A stretch of 49,289 nucleotides of DNA from an uncultured Saprospiraceae bacterium (GTDB lineage: Bacteria > Bacteroidota > Bacteroidia > Chitinophagales > Saprospiraceae). The stretch lies in assembly GCA_937941765.1 (NCBI GenBank), contig CALDGQ010000097.1, forward strand, positions 1-49,289, in the 5' to 3' direction. Both the position numbers and the translations under genes were made by a program. The notes below the pieces were generated by a model. That model was not told the DNA's origin, did no database searches, and saw only the letters and a list, made by a program, of their open reading frames with translations. Numbering within the stretch: position 1 is the stretch's first letter; the number at the start of each line of letters is the position of its first letter. Below, one piece after another: positions 21,401 through 36,400 of this stretch.

Positions 21401-24400
21401 ACTGCAAGCGACAATTGTGATGGAGCTCCTGTAGTTTCTTATAATGAGAATCAAGTACCAGGTGTTTGTGCAGATAGTTATTCAATCGAACGTACTTGGA
21501 CAGCAACGGATGCGTGTGGAAATACTTCTTCACAAATGCAGGTAATAACTGTTCAAGATGTTACCGCACCAATTATTGCAAATGTACCTGATGATGTAAC
21601 AGTAGAATGTGATGCAGTTCCTGCTCCGGCAAATCCTACAGCAACCGATAATTGTGATGCCAATGTTGACATTGAATTAGTTGAATCAAGAATTGACGGA
21701 CCATGTGCTGAAAATTATACTTTAGTTAGAAGATGGACAGCAACTGATAATTGTGGTAACACTAGTGTTGCAACACAATCAGTAATTGTTCAAGATACAC
21801 AAGTACCAGTTATTGCTGGAGTACCTGCTGATGTAACAGTAGAATGTGATGCAGTACCAACAGCAGCAGTTGCTGGTGTAGATGTGACTGCAACAGATAA
21901 TTGTGATACAGATGTTACCGTTACTTTAACAGAAGAAGTTGTGAATGGAGATTGTGCTGATAATTATACAATCAACAGAATTTACATCGCAACAGATAAT
22001 TGTGGTAACCAAAGTAGTCAAACTCAAACGTTAATTGTACAAGACACAACGGATCCAGTTTTTGCAGGAGTACCGACTGACGTAACAGTAGAATGTGATG
22101 TAGTGCCTACACCAGCAAATCCAACTGCAACGGATAATTGTGATACCAATGTTGATATTTCTTTTGAAGAATCTAGAATTGATGGACCATGTCCTGAAAA
22201 TTATACATTAGTTAGAAGATGGACGGCAACGGATAATTGTGGAAACGCAACAATAGCTACACAGTCAGTAATTGTTCAAGACACACAAGTGCCAGTTATA
22301 GCAGGCGTTCCTGCGGATGTAACAGCAGAATGTGATGCAGTACCTGCAGCAGCAGTGGCTGGAGTTACAGTAACTGCTACAGATAATTGCGATACTGCTG
22401 TTGAGGTAACTTTGACAGAAGAAAGAATTGATGGTGCGTGTGCTGATAGTTACACACTGAATAGAATTTATATTGCAACAGATAATTGTGGAAATCAATC
22501 GAGTCAAACGCAAACAATTGTTGTGCAAGATACAACAGATCCGGTTTTTGCAGGTGTACCAACAGATGTAACAGTAGAATGTGATGCAGTACCTGCAGCA
22601 GCTTCTCCTACAGCAACGGATAATTGTGATACCAATGTTGACATTACTTACGAAGAGTCAAGAATTGATGGACCATGTCCTGAAAACTATACTTTAGTTA
22701 GAAGATGGACAGCAACAGATAATTGTGGTAATGCAACAATAGCTACACAATCAGTAATCGTACAAGATACTCAAGTTCCTGTTATCGCTGGATTGCCTGC
22801 GGATATCACAGTAGAATGTGATGCAGTACCTCCAGCAGCAGTTGCTGGAACAGAGGTGACCGCAACCGATAATTGTGATACAGATGTTGAAGTAACTTTG
22901 ACGGAAGAAAGATTGGATGGTTCATGTCCTGAAAGTTATACACTAAATAGAATTTACATTGCGACAGATAATTGTGGTAATCAAACAAGTTCTACTCAGG
23001 TAGTAACAGTTCAAGATACAACTCCACCAGTATTGGCAAATGTACCAGTTGATGAAACAGTTGAGTGTGATGCAATTCCTGCAGCAGGAAATCCAACAGC
23101 AACCGACAATTGTGATACCAATGTAGATATTACATTTGCAGAAACGCAGATGCCTGGAGTATGTGCAGATAATTATACAATTCAGAGAACTTGGACAGCA
23201 ACGGATAATTGTGGAAATGCATCAAGCGAAACACAAGTAATCACGGTTCAAGATACAACGAATCCAATTCTAGCAGGAGTACCTGCAGATGTAACGGTAG
23301 AGTGTGATAACATTCCTTCTCCGGATTCACCAACAGCAACAGATAATTGTGATACAAATGTAGATATCGCATACAGTGAAAATCAAGTACCTGGATCATG
23401 TGCAGATAGCTACACGATCAACCGTACTTGGACTGCGACAGATAATTGTGGAAATGAAGATGTGCAAACGCAAGTTATCACAGTACAAGATACTACGAAT
23501 CCAGTGTTAGCGGGTATGCCAGCAGATGTAACGGTTGAGTGTGATAACATTCCAACTGCAGCAAGCCCAACCGCAACAGATAATTGTGATACGAATGTAG
23601 ATATTACATTTGCTGAGAATCAAATTCCTGGTTCATGCGAAGATAATTATACAATAGAAAGAACTTGGACTGCAACCGATAATTGTGGAAATGTAGATGT
23701 GCAAACACAGTCAATAACAGTTCAAGATACAACAGTACCAGTTCTAGCAGGTGTGCCAGCAGATACAACGGTAGAGTGTGATGCAATACCAGCAGCAGCT
23801 TCACCAACAGCAACTGATAATTGTGATACAAATGTTGACATAACATTTGCAGAAACACAAATGCCAGGAGTATGTGCGGATAGCTACACAATCCAACGTA
23901 CTTGGACAGCAACTGATAATTGTGGAAACGATGGAATCGCTACACAAATCATCAAGGTTCAAGATACAACGAATCCAACATTAGCAGGAGTGCCTGCCGA
24001 TGTAACAGTTGAATGTGATAACATTCCTTCTCCGGATTCACCAACTGCAACGGACAATTGTGATACTGATGTTGATATTACTTTTGCAGAAAACCAGATT
24101 CCTGGTTCTTGTGAAGATAATTATACTATCAACCGTACTTGGACTGCGACAGATAATTGTGGAAATGTAGATGTGCAAACGCAAATAATAACAGTTCAAG
24201 ATACAACGGTTCCTGAATTAGCAGGCGTGCCAGCAGATGTAACAGTAGAATGTGATGCTATCCCGGCACCAGCATCTCCAACTGCCACTGATAATTGTGA
24301 TACGAATGTAGATATTACATTTGCAGAAACACAGATGCCAGGAGCATGTGCTGATAGCTACACCATACAGCGTACTTGGACAGCAACGGATAATTGTGGA

Positions 24401-27400
24401 AACGATGGAATCGCAACACAAATCATCACGGTTCAAGATACAACGAACCCAACTTTAGCTGGAATTCCGGCTGATGTAACAGTTGAGTGTGATAACATTC
24501 CTTCTCCGGATTCACCAACAGCAACAGATAATTGTGATACAAATGTAGATATCGCTTACAGTGAAAATCAAGTACCAGGATCTTGTGCAGATAGTTACAC
24601 GATCAACCGTACTTGGACTGCCACAGATAATTGTGGAAATGAAGATGTTCAAACGCAAGTAATCACAGTGCAGGATACTACGAATCCAGTACTAGCGGGT
24701 GTGCCTTCAGATGTAACAGTTGAGTGTGATAACATTCCAACAGCATCAAGTCCAACTGCAACAGATAATTGCGATACCAATGTAGATATTACATTTGCTG
24801 AGAATCAGATTCCTGGAGCTTGTGCAGATAGTTATGTAATTGAAAGAACTTGGACAGCAACGGATAATTGTGGTAACGAAGATGTGAAAACGCAATCAAT
24901 TACAGTTCAAGATACAACAGTACCTGTACTAGCAGGAGTGCCAGCAGATGCAACAGTAGAGTGTGATGCGATACCAGCACCAGCATCTCCAACAGCAACT
25001 GATAATTGTGATACGAATGTAGATATTACATTTGCAGAAACTCAGTTGCCAGGAAGTTGTGCGGATAGCTACACAATACAACGTACTTGGACAGCTACTG
25101 ACAATTGTGGAAATGACGGAATCGAAACTCAAATGATCACAGTGCAGGATACTACGAATCCAGTACTAGCAGGTGTACCTTCAGATGTGACTGTTGAATG
25201 TGATGCAGTACCAACTGAAGCATCTCCAACTGCCACTGATAATTGTGATACAAATGTAGACATCACATATGCAGAAACACAGATCCCTGGATCGTGTGCA
25301 GATAGTTATGTTTTAGAAAGAACTTGGACCGCAACAGATAATTGTGGTAACGAAGATGTACAAGTTCAAAGAGTTACAGTTCAAGATACTACTGAGCCGG
25401 AATTAATTGGAGTGCCTGCAGATGTTACAGCGGAATGTGATAACATTCCAACGGCAGCTTCACCAACAGCAATAGATAATTGTGATACAGATGTAGACAT
25501 TACATTTGCAGAAACGCAAATACCAGGAAGTTGTGCTGATAGCTACATCATTGAGCGTACTTGGACAGCAACAGATAATTGTGGAAACGACGGAATTGCA
25601 ACACAAAGGATTACGATTCAAGATACAACCAATCCAGTATTGGCGGGTGTGCCTGCGAACGTTACAGCTGAATGTGATAACATTCCAGCAGCAGCAACTC
25701 CAACAGCCACTGATAATTGTGATACAGATGTTGATGTAACTTTTAATGAAAGCCAGATTCCTGGTTCTTGTGAAGACAGTTACACAATCAATAGAACATG
25801 GACAGCGACTGATAATTGCGGAAACCAGTCAATCGAAACGCAAGTAATCACGGTTGAAGATACAACGAATCCAACATTAGCAGGAGTACCTGCGGATGTA
25901 ACAGTTGAGTGTGATGCAATTCCATCAGCAGTAAACCCAACAGCAACCGATAATTGTGATACCAATGTTGATATTGCAATTTCTGAAACTCAGATTCCTG
26001 GGTCGTGTGCGGATAGTTATACAATAGAAAGAACATGGACAGCAACTGATAATTGTGGTAACCAAGATATTCAGACACAAATAATAACGGTGGGTGATAC
26101 AATGGCTCCAGAATTCGCAGGCGTTCCTGCAGATGTTACAGCTGAATGTGATAATATTCCTTCAGTAGTGACTCCAACAGCGACAGATAATTGTGATACA
26201 AATGTAGATATTACTTTTGATGAAACTCAATTACCTGGATCATGTGCAGATAGCTACACAATTCAGAGAACATGGACAGCAACAGATAATTGTGGAAATG
26301 AAGCAGTAGCTACACAGCTAGTGACAGTGGAGGATACAACAGCTCCATCATTGGTTGGTGTTCCTGCTGATTCAAATGTTGAATGTGATAACATTCCAGC
26401 AGCAGCTTCACCAACGGCAACGGATAATTGTGATACTGATGTTGATATTACTTTTGACGAATCTCAGATTCCTGGTTCTTGTGAAGATAGTTACACAATT
26501 GTTCGTACATGGACAGCGACTGACAACTGTGGAAACACAACACAAGCAGTACAGAATTTATCTGTAAATGATACAACTTCACCAGCATTAGTCGGAGTAC
26601 CTGCAAATGAGTCAGTAGAATGTGATGCAATCCCAGCAGCTGCAACACCGACTGCAACGGATAATTGTGATACAGATGTTGAGGTTACATTGAATGAAGA
26701 ACAAGTACCTGGATCATGTGCAGATAGCTACTCGATTCGTCGTACTTGGACTGCAACAGATAATTGTGGAAATACTTCACAGCAAACACAAGTAATTTCA
26801 GTTGATGATAACACAGCTCCTACGATTGTAGGTGTGCCTGCAGATGTGAATGCTGAATGTAATGATATTCCTGCGGAGGCAACGCCAACTGCTACGGATA
26901 ATTGTGATACGGATGTTGATTTGACTTTCAATGAAACACAAATACCTGGATCATGTGCAAATGAATATACAATTCAACGTACTTGGACAGCGACTGATAA
27001 TTGTGGAAACACAAGTCAGGAAACGCAAACAATTACAGTGGGTGATAGTGAGGCACCAGTATTGACAGGAGTACCTGCAGATACAAATGCAGAATGTAAC
27101 AATATACCTGCAGCAGCAGCACCAACAGCAATAGATAATTGTGATACCAATGTTGAAGTAATATTTAACGAAACACAAATACCTGGATCATGTGCAAATG
27201 AATACACAATTCAACGTACATGGACAGCAACTGATGCTTGTGGAAACGCAAGTCAGGAAACACAAACAATTTCAGTTGGAGATAGTGAGGCACCAGTATT
27301 GACAGGAGTACCTGCAGATACAAATGCAGAATGTAACAACATTCCTACAGTAGCTTCTCCATCAGCAACCGATAATTGTGATACCAATGTTGAAGTAACA

Positions 27401-30400
27401 TTCAACGAAACACAAATACCTGGATCATGTGCAAATGAATACACCATACAACGTACATGGACAGCGACTGATGCTTGTGGAAACGCAAGTCAGGAAACAC
27501 AAACAATTTCAGTTGGAGATGCAACGGCACCAGTAATAACAGGTGTTCCTGCGGATGCAACAGCAGATTGTAGTGCAGTTCCTGCGCCAGCAACGCCTAC
27601 TGCATCTGATAATTGTGATACAAATGTACAAGTAGTATTTACGGAAGATCAAGTACCTGGAAGTTGTGAAGATAGTTACACAATTCAACGTACATGGACA
27701 GCAACCGATGCATGTGGAAATGTTGGTCAAGAAACACAAGTAATTAGTGTTGAAGACACAACTGCTCCAACTTTAATCGGTGTTTCTCCAGATGTAACAG
27801 TTGATTGTAACAGTGTGCCTCCAGTTACGAATCCAACAGCAACTGATAACTGTGATCAAGATGTTGAAATTACATTTGCTGAAACTGATATGAATGATAA
27901 TGGATGTGCAGGTAATAGTATTCAACGTACTTGGACTGCAATGGATAATTGTGGAAACACTTCAGCATTAACTCAAATCATTACGATTTCCGATAATGAC
28001 AACCCAGTATTTACGAATGCACCAGCAGATATTACTACAGAATGTGGACAAATCCCTGCTGTTGAAACACCAACTGTAACCGATAATTGTGATCAAGAGG
28101 TTGAGGTGGCATTTGCTGAGCAAATGATACCAGGTGCATGTGAAGATGATTACGTGGTTACTCGTACTTGGATTGCAACAGATGATTGTGGTAATGCAAC
28201 AACGCATACACAAAAAATCACTGTACAAGACAATACATTACCGATGGTAGTTATTACTCCAGCTAACATTACAGTTGAGTGCGATGTTATTCCAGAACCT
28301 GGGACACCAATTGCAAATGATAATTGTGATACAGATGTTGATATTACTTTTGCTGAAGTACAAGTTCCTGGAAACTGTGAATATGCATTCACATTATTAC
28401 GTACTTGGACTGCAGTTGATAATTGTGGAAATGCAGGAGTAGCAACTCAAACAATCGTTGTTACAGATACTGGAATTCCAGTCATAAGTGATGTGCCTGC
28501 TGATATAACAGTTGATTTAGCTGCAGGAGAAACAGTTCCTGTTGCAACAAATCCTACTGTTGTTGATAATTGTGATGATAATGTAGATATCGTGTTAAAC
28601 GAAGATCAAATTCCTGCTGGTTGTGGGTATGTCTTGACTCGTACATGGACTGCAACAGATGATTGTGGAAACAGTGCTGAGGCGTCACAAGTAATTACAG
28701 TAATTGATGAATTATCTGTGGTAATCAATGGAGCTGAAGAAGTTTGTCCTAATGAAGGGATGACATTAACAGCAGTTGCAGAAGGTTCAGGAAATACAAC
28801 TTACAACTGGACTGCTACTTCAGGATCATTTGATAATCCTACTGGATCAACAGTTGTTTATTCGAATTCGACTCCTGGTACTTACGAAGTAACAGTGAAT
28901 GCTACAAGTGGAGCAGATTGTAATGGAGATGCAACAATTTCCGTAACAATACTTCCGCGACCTGAAGTGACAGCTACGATTTCAACACCAGTATGTGTTG
29001 GTGATCAAATCACGATGTCAGCAGAAGGAGGAACAGGATATGCTTGGACAGGTCCTAATGGATTTACATCAAACATCCAAAACCCTGTGGCAGATGCGTC
29101 AATGCTAATGGAGGGAACTTACGCTGTTGCAGTAACAGATGTCAACGGTTGTACGAATACTACCTCTGTTGAGTTAGATGTTGTGCCAGGTATTTCTGTA
29201 GATTACACGGCTGATAATGAAACTTGTGATGCATTAGGAAATGCAAATATCGGAGTTAGTGGAGGTACCGGTGATTATATCTTTGATTGGGCGGATCTTG
29301 CTGGTGAAGATGATCCAGAAGATAGACCTAATATTCCTGAAGGTATTTATTACGTGACAGTTACAGATGCTGTGGTGGGTTGTAGTGGTCAATTGACGGT
29401 TACAATTGGAAAAGATTGTGAAGAATGTTTAGCGCAATCAGGTTCAATGAATGCAGCAAATAGTTCAATATGTTTAGAAAATGGAGATGCGACACTTTCT
29501 GCAAGTCAGAATGGGGATATGGTATTACCTGATGAATTCAGTACGATATATTTATTGACTGATACAGAAACAGGTACAATTATCCAGACAAGTAGTTCGC
29601 CTTCATTTACAGTTTCAGCAGTTGGAGATTACTCAATCAACGTGTTGGTTTATGACCCTGCTGTTTATAGCCTAAGTCAAATTGTTACTGGCTCATCATC
29701 ATTAAATAGTGTTTATTCAGTATTGATTGAAGGTGGTGGAAACATCTGTGGTGATCTTGATTTAATTGGTGCTCCAATCAAAGTAGTAGATATTGATGCT
29801 GAAGTAGTTTCAACTTCAAATGAAAACTGCGATGACAATGATGGGGCAGCGATACTCGCACCAGCAAGTTTAAGTTATACTTGGAGTGATGGTGGAATGG
29901 GTGCATCAAGAACGGATTTAAGTGATGGAACTTATACGGTAAATGTTGTGAACACTGATGGATGTAGTATGGACTTAACAGTAGTGATTGAAGAGACACC
30001 TTGTGTTGAAGAATGTGTGAAGCCAGAATTGACAGATATTGCAACTGAAGATACAGGTTGTAATAGTTCAACAGGTGCAGCTACTTTATCATTTACACAA
30101 AATCCTGAAACATTTACTTACCAGTGGGATCCAAACGTGGGTACTTCTTCAGCAAATGGAAATGGTAGATCAAACTTGCCGGCAGGTAGCTACTCAGTAA
30201 CAGCTACATATCCTGGTGTGGCAGATTGTAACAATGTATTCAACTTTGTGATTGGAACTTTAGGTGGACCATCTATCAATCCAAATGACATTGTAATTGT
30301 TCCTGCAACCTGTGATGGTGCAGATGGATCTGTTACTTTACCAGACAATGGATATACTTATGCATGGTCAGTTGATAACACAATGAGTACGTCAAGAAAT

Positions 30401-33400
30401 GATTTAGAAGCTGGTACTTACCAAATCGCAATCATTGATATGACGAATCCAACTTGTCCAGCAATGATAGATGTTATCGTTCCAGCTACAGATTGTAACT
30501 GTGATAATCCTGAAGTATTGAATATCGTGAAGATTGAAGGTACTTGTGGAAATGAAGATGGAAGCGCAACGATCGAAATGGTCGGTGGTGCTGGCAACTT
30601 CTCATACATGTGGTCACCTGCTCTTGGTACGCCGAACTTTGGTGGAAACGCAAGAACTGGATTACCAACAGGAACTTATACAGTAGTGATTTCGGACAAT
30701 GCAGATCCTTCATGTTCTACAACAACAACTGTTGTAATTGGAACAACTGACGGACCTACGGCTGAAATAGTTTCAACAACAGGTTCTGACTGTGGTGAGA
30801 ATAATGGTGCAGCAACATTAAGTCCTGCAACATTGACATACACATGGAGTGATGGTGGTAATGGTGCTTCAAGAAGCAACTTGCCAGGTGGTAGTTACCA
30901 AGTTACCGTATCAGATGGATCTGCTTGTACAGATTTATTAGATGTAGTAATTGAAGAAAATAATACTTTAGTAGCAGCAGCTACAATAAATACAGAACCT
31001 ACTTGTGGATCATCAAATGGTGCAGTTACAATTTCTGCAACAGGTGGTTCAGGAAACTATGCTTACAACTGGTCTAACAATGCAAATTCAGCAACACTGA
31101 ATAATTTAGCTTCTGGAACTTACACAGTAACAGTTGTAGATAATGGTGTTGGAAATTGTAGTACTGAAGTTACATTCTCTTTAACGGATGATGTAGCAGG
31201 TGCAACAGTTGAATTCGCTAACAACCCAGTTACAGTTAGTTGTGTTGGTTCAGTCGATGGAGAAGTTGATTTTACAGTTGTAACAACTGCATCATTTGCA
31301 ATACCATTCACTTCTACAATTGTTGATGGAAACGGAAATACTTACAGCAATGGAAATCTTTCAGTTGGTATGTATTGCGTAGTTGTAAATGATGCCAATG
31401 GTTGTACGGCAGGTGAAGGTTGTTTTGAAGTAGTAGAACCTACTTTAATTGACTTAGATGTAGCAGTAACAAATACAACTTGTGATAACGGAGGAAATAT
31501 TGAATTAGCAGCATTTGGAGGAAACCCAGGTTACACTTACAACTGGGCTGATTTGCCAGGAAATGATAATTCAGCAACACGTTTCGGATTACAACCTGGA
31601 TCATATAGTTTAACAGTCACGGATGCAAATGGATGTATCGCGGTTGCTAACAACTTAATGATCGAAGATGGATGTGGACAATGTGCTGAACCAGAAGTAT
31701 TGAATATCGTGAAGATTGAAGGTTCATGTGGAGCCAATGACGGTAGTGCAACAATTGAAATGGTTGGAAACAATGCCGATTATTCATATACATGGTCACC
31801 AATTGCAGGAACAGCAGTTGCTGGAAATAGTAGAACGAATTTACCAGCTGGTACATACAATGTTACTATTACCAATTCTGCAGACCCAAGTTGTTCAACA
31901 ACTACGACTTTCGTATTAGGAACAACAAATGGACCTGAAGCAACAGTTAGTTCAATCTCAGGTTCTGAATGTGGAATGAGTAATGGTAAGGCGATCTTAA
32001 TGCCTGATAATTATTCATATGCATGGAGCAATGGTGCAACAGGGAATGCAGTAGATGGATTGGCTCCAGGTACTTATGCAATTACAGTGTCAGATGGATC
32101 TGCTTGTACAGATGTGATTGAATTAGTGATTGAAGAAATCAACAACTTAGAAGCAACAGCAACTGTTGACGTTCAACCGAATTGTGGACAAAGCGATGGT
32201 GCTGCATCAATCAATACAACTGGCGGTTCAGGAAACTTCTCTTACGCTTGGAATGATGGTGGAACTGGAAGTTCAAGAAGTAATTTAGCTTCTGGTACTT
32301 ATACTGTAACAGTGACAGATAATTCATCTAGTTCTTGTTCAACAATGACAACATTTACACTAGCGGACAATGTACCAAGTGCAACCGTAGCCATTTCAAA
32401 TGCAAATGGTGAAGTAAGTGTAAGTTGTGTTGGATCTACAGATGGTAATGTTGCATACAATGTTACAACAAGTGCAGGATTCGCTACTCCATACACTGAA
32501 ACGATCGTTGATGCAAATGGTAATACCTTTACAAATGGCAACCTTGCAATGGGGGCTTACTGTATCGTAATTACAGATGCCAATGGTTGTACTGCAGGTG
32601 AAGGTTGCTTCGAAGTAATCGAACCTACATTGATTGACTTGGATGTATCTGTTTTCAATACTACTTGTAATACGGGAGGAAGCATCGAATTAGTAACATC
32701 AGGAGGAAATGGTGGCTACACTTACGATTGGAGCGATTTGACGGGAAGTAATGATCCTGAAGATAGAACGAATCTACAACCTGGTACTTATAACATCACA
32801 GTTACAGATGTTAACGGATGTATCGCAGTTGCAAATGGTTTGACGATCGCTGATGGTTGTGCAGAATGTACAGATCCTGAAGTGCTAAATATCGTGAAGA
32901 TAGAAGGAGCATGTGGGCAAAGTGATGGTAGTGTTACAATCGAAATGGTTGGAAACAATAGTGATTATAGCTACTCATGGTCACCAGCAGTAGGAAACGT
33001 AAACACAGATGGAAACGCTAGAACAAATCTTCCAGCTGGTTCTTATACAGTTACTATTTCAAATGGTGCATGTAATGTTGTAGAAACATTTGTATTAGGA
33101 ACGACAGACGGACCAGAAGCAACAATTACTTCAACTAATGGAGCAAATTGTGGATCAGCAACTGGATCAGCGACCTTGTCTCCTGCGACTTATACTTATA
33201 CATGGAATGATGGTTTGACTGGGTCATCCAGATCAAACTTGGCTCCTGGTACATATCAAGTAACGGTCTCTGACGGTTCAGCTTGTACAGATTTACTAGA
33301 AGTTGTTATTGATCAAATCAACACATTAGAAGCAACAGCAGTTATTGATACCGCACCTACTTGTGGTCAAAGTGATGGAGCAGTTACAATTAACACAACA

Positions 33401-36400
33401 GGTGGTACTGGTAATTATAATGTTGCTTGGAGTGATGGTGGTGCTGGAACTTCAAGATCAAGTTTGTCAGCTGGGACTTATACAGTGACAGTAAGTGATA
33501 ATGGAGCACTTGGATGTGAAGCAACCGCAACATTTACATTAGTTGATAATGTAGCTGGTGCAACAATCGCAATTTCAAATGCAAACAATGAAGTAAGTGT
33601 AAGTTGTGTTGGATCTACCGACGGAACAGTGAATTACACAATAAATACAGATGCTGGATTTGCAACTCCTTATTCAGAAACAATTAGAGATGCCAACGGA
33701 ACTACTTATACAAATGGTAGTCTTGGAATGGGTAGCTACTGTATAGTGGTAATGGATGCAAACGGATGTTATGCAGGTGAAAATTGCTTTGAAGTAATCG
33801 AACCTACATTGATTGATTTAGATGTTGCATTATTCAATAAAACTTGTGATGCAGCTGGTAGTATCGAGCTGGTTACTTCAGGAGGAAACGGTGGGTACAC
33901 TTACGACTGGAGCGACTTATCAGGAAGTAATGATCCTGAAGATAGAACTGGATTGGATGCAGGAACTTACAACATTACAGTTACAGATTCGGAAGGATGT
34001 ATTGCAGTAGCAAATGGATTGGTCATCAATGATGATTGTATAACGCCTCCAGGAGAATGTGATGAGCCAGAAGTATTGAATATCGTGAAGATTGAAGGAA
34101 CGTGTGGAAGTAATGATGGAAGTGCGACTATCGAAATGGTAGGAGGTACTGGAAATTATTCTTACGCATGGACTCCTGCTGCTGGATCACCTAACTTTGG
34201 TGGAAATGCAAGAACAGGATTGCCTGCAGGTACTTACTCAGTTGTAATTACTGATAACAGTGATGCAACTTGTTCAATCACAACAACAGTTGTATTAGGA
34301 ACAACAGACGGACCAGAAGCAACAATAGCTTCAACCTCAGGTGCGAATTGTGGTCAATCAAATGGAGCTGCTACCTTGAGTCCAGCTAATTTGACATACA
34401 CATGGAGTGACGGACAATCTGGAGCAACTAGATCTAACTTAGCAAATGGTACTTACGCAGTAACTGTTTCTGATGGATCAGCTTGTACAGATGTATTAGA
34501 AGTAATCATTGATCAAATCAATACATTAGCAATAGAAGCAACAATTAACACAATGCCTGATTGCGGTCAAGCAAACGGTGCTGTTGCAATCGCAACTACT
34601 GGTGGTACAGGAAACTATAACGTTACATGGAGTGATGGTGGTTCTGGTACCTCAAGATCAAGCTTGTCAGCTGGAACTTACATGGTGACAGTAACAGATA
34701 ATGGAGCAGCAGGATGTGAAGCAACGACTACCTTTACTTTGACTGATAATGTCCCAAGTGCAGAAGTTACGTTTAACAATGTAAATACAAATGGACAAGT
34801 GGCAGTAAGCTGTGTTGGTTCATCTGATGGAAATATTGGTTATACAATCAATACTTCAGCAGGATTTGCAACTCCTTACTCAGAATCAATTAGAGATGCA
34901 GATGGAACTGTTTATACCAACGGATCCTTACCAATGGGTAATTACTGTGTTGTTGTAATGGACGCGAATGGATGTTATGCAGGTGAAAATTGCTTTGAAG
35001 TAATCGAACCTACATTGATTGACTTAGATGTTGCATTATTCAACAAGACTTGTGATGCAGCCGGTAGTATCGAGCTAGTGACGTCAGGAGGAAACGGTGG
35101 TTATACTTACGATTGGAGTGACTTGTCAGGAAGTAATGATCCTGAAGATAGAACTGGATTGGATGCAGGAATTTACAACATTACAGTTACAGATTCGAAT
35201 GGATGTATTGCAGTGGCAAATGGATTGGTCATCAATGATGATTGTTCAAATCCTCCTGTAACATGTGATCAACCTGAGGTGTTGAATATCGTGAAGATTG
35301 AAGGAACTTGTGGAAATAATGATGGAAGTGCGACAATCGAAATGGTTGGAAGCAATACTGATTATACTTACAACTGGTCAACAACTGATGGAAATGCGAA
35401 TACTATCGGAAACGCTAGAACGAATTTACCATCTGGTGCATACACAGTGACCATTACAGACAACACAGATGCAACTTGTAATATTGTTGAAACATTTGTA
35501 ATCGGAACAACTGATGGACCGGAAGCAACTATTTCTTCAATGTTCGGTGCAAATTGCGGAGCTAATAACGGATCGGCTACTTTGAGTCCACAATCATTTA
35601 CATATACTTGGAATGATGGACAGGCAGGTGCCATGAGAACAGACTTAGCAGCTGGAACTTATCAGGTAATTGTATCTGATGGTACAGCATGTACAGATGT
35701 ACTGGAAATCATTATTGAACAGGTCAATACATTAGTTGCTACCGCTTCAATTGGTGTTCAACCGAACTGTGGTCAAAATGATGGAGCAGCCTCAATCACA
35801 ACTACTGGTGGAACTGGAAATTATAGCTACACATGGAGCGATGGTGGAACCGGTTCATCAAGATCAAGCTTGGGTGCTGGTGTTTACATGATCACAGTAA
35901 CAGATAATGGAGCTGCAGGATGTGAAGCAACAACTACCTTTACATTGATTGACAATGTACCAGGTGCGAACGTGGTTATTTCAAATGACCCTGTAAGTGT
36001 AAGTTGTGTTGGATCATCTGACGGAACAGTAAATTATACAATAAATACGGATGCCGGATTTGCAACACCTTATTCAGAATCTATAAGAGATGCGAACGGT
36101 ACAATTCATACAAATGGTAATTTAAGTGTTGGAAACTACTGTGTAGTAGTGATGGATGCTAACGGATGTTATGCAGGAGAAAATTGCTTCGAAGTAATTG
36201 AACCTACATTGATCGACTTAGATGTTGCATTATTCAACAAAGATTGCAACGTGATGGGTAGCATCGAAATCGTAACTACTGGAGGAAATGGTGGATACAC
36301 TTACAGCTGGAGCGATCTGAATGGATCAGATAATCCAGAAGACAGAAGTGGATTACAAGCAGGTACTTACAACTTGACAGTCACTGATGTGAATGGATGT

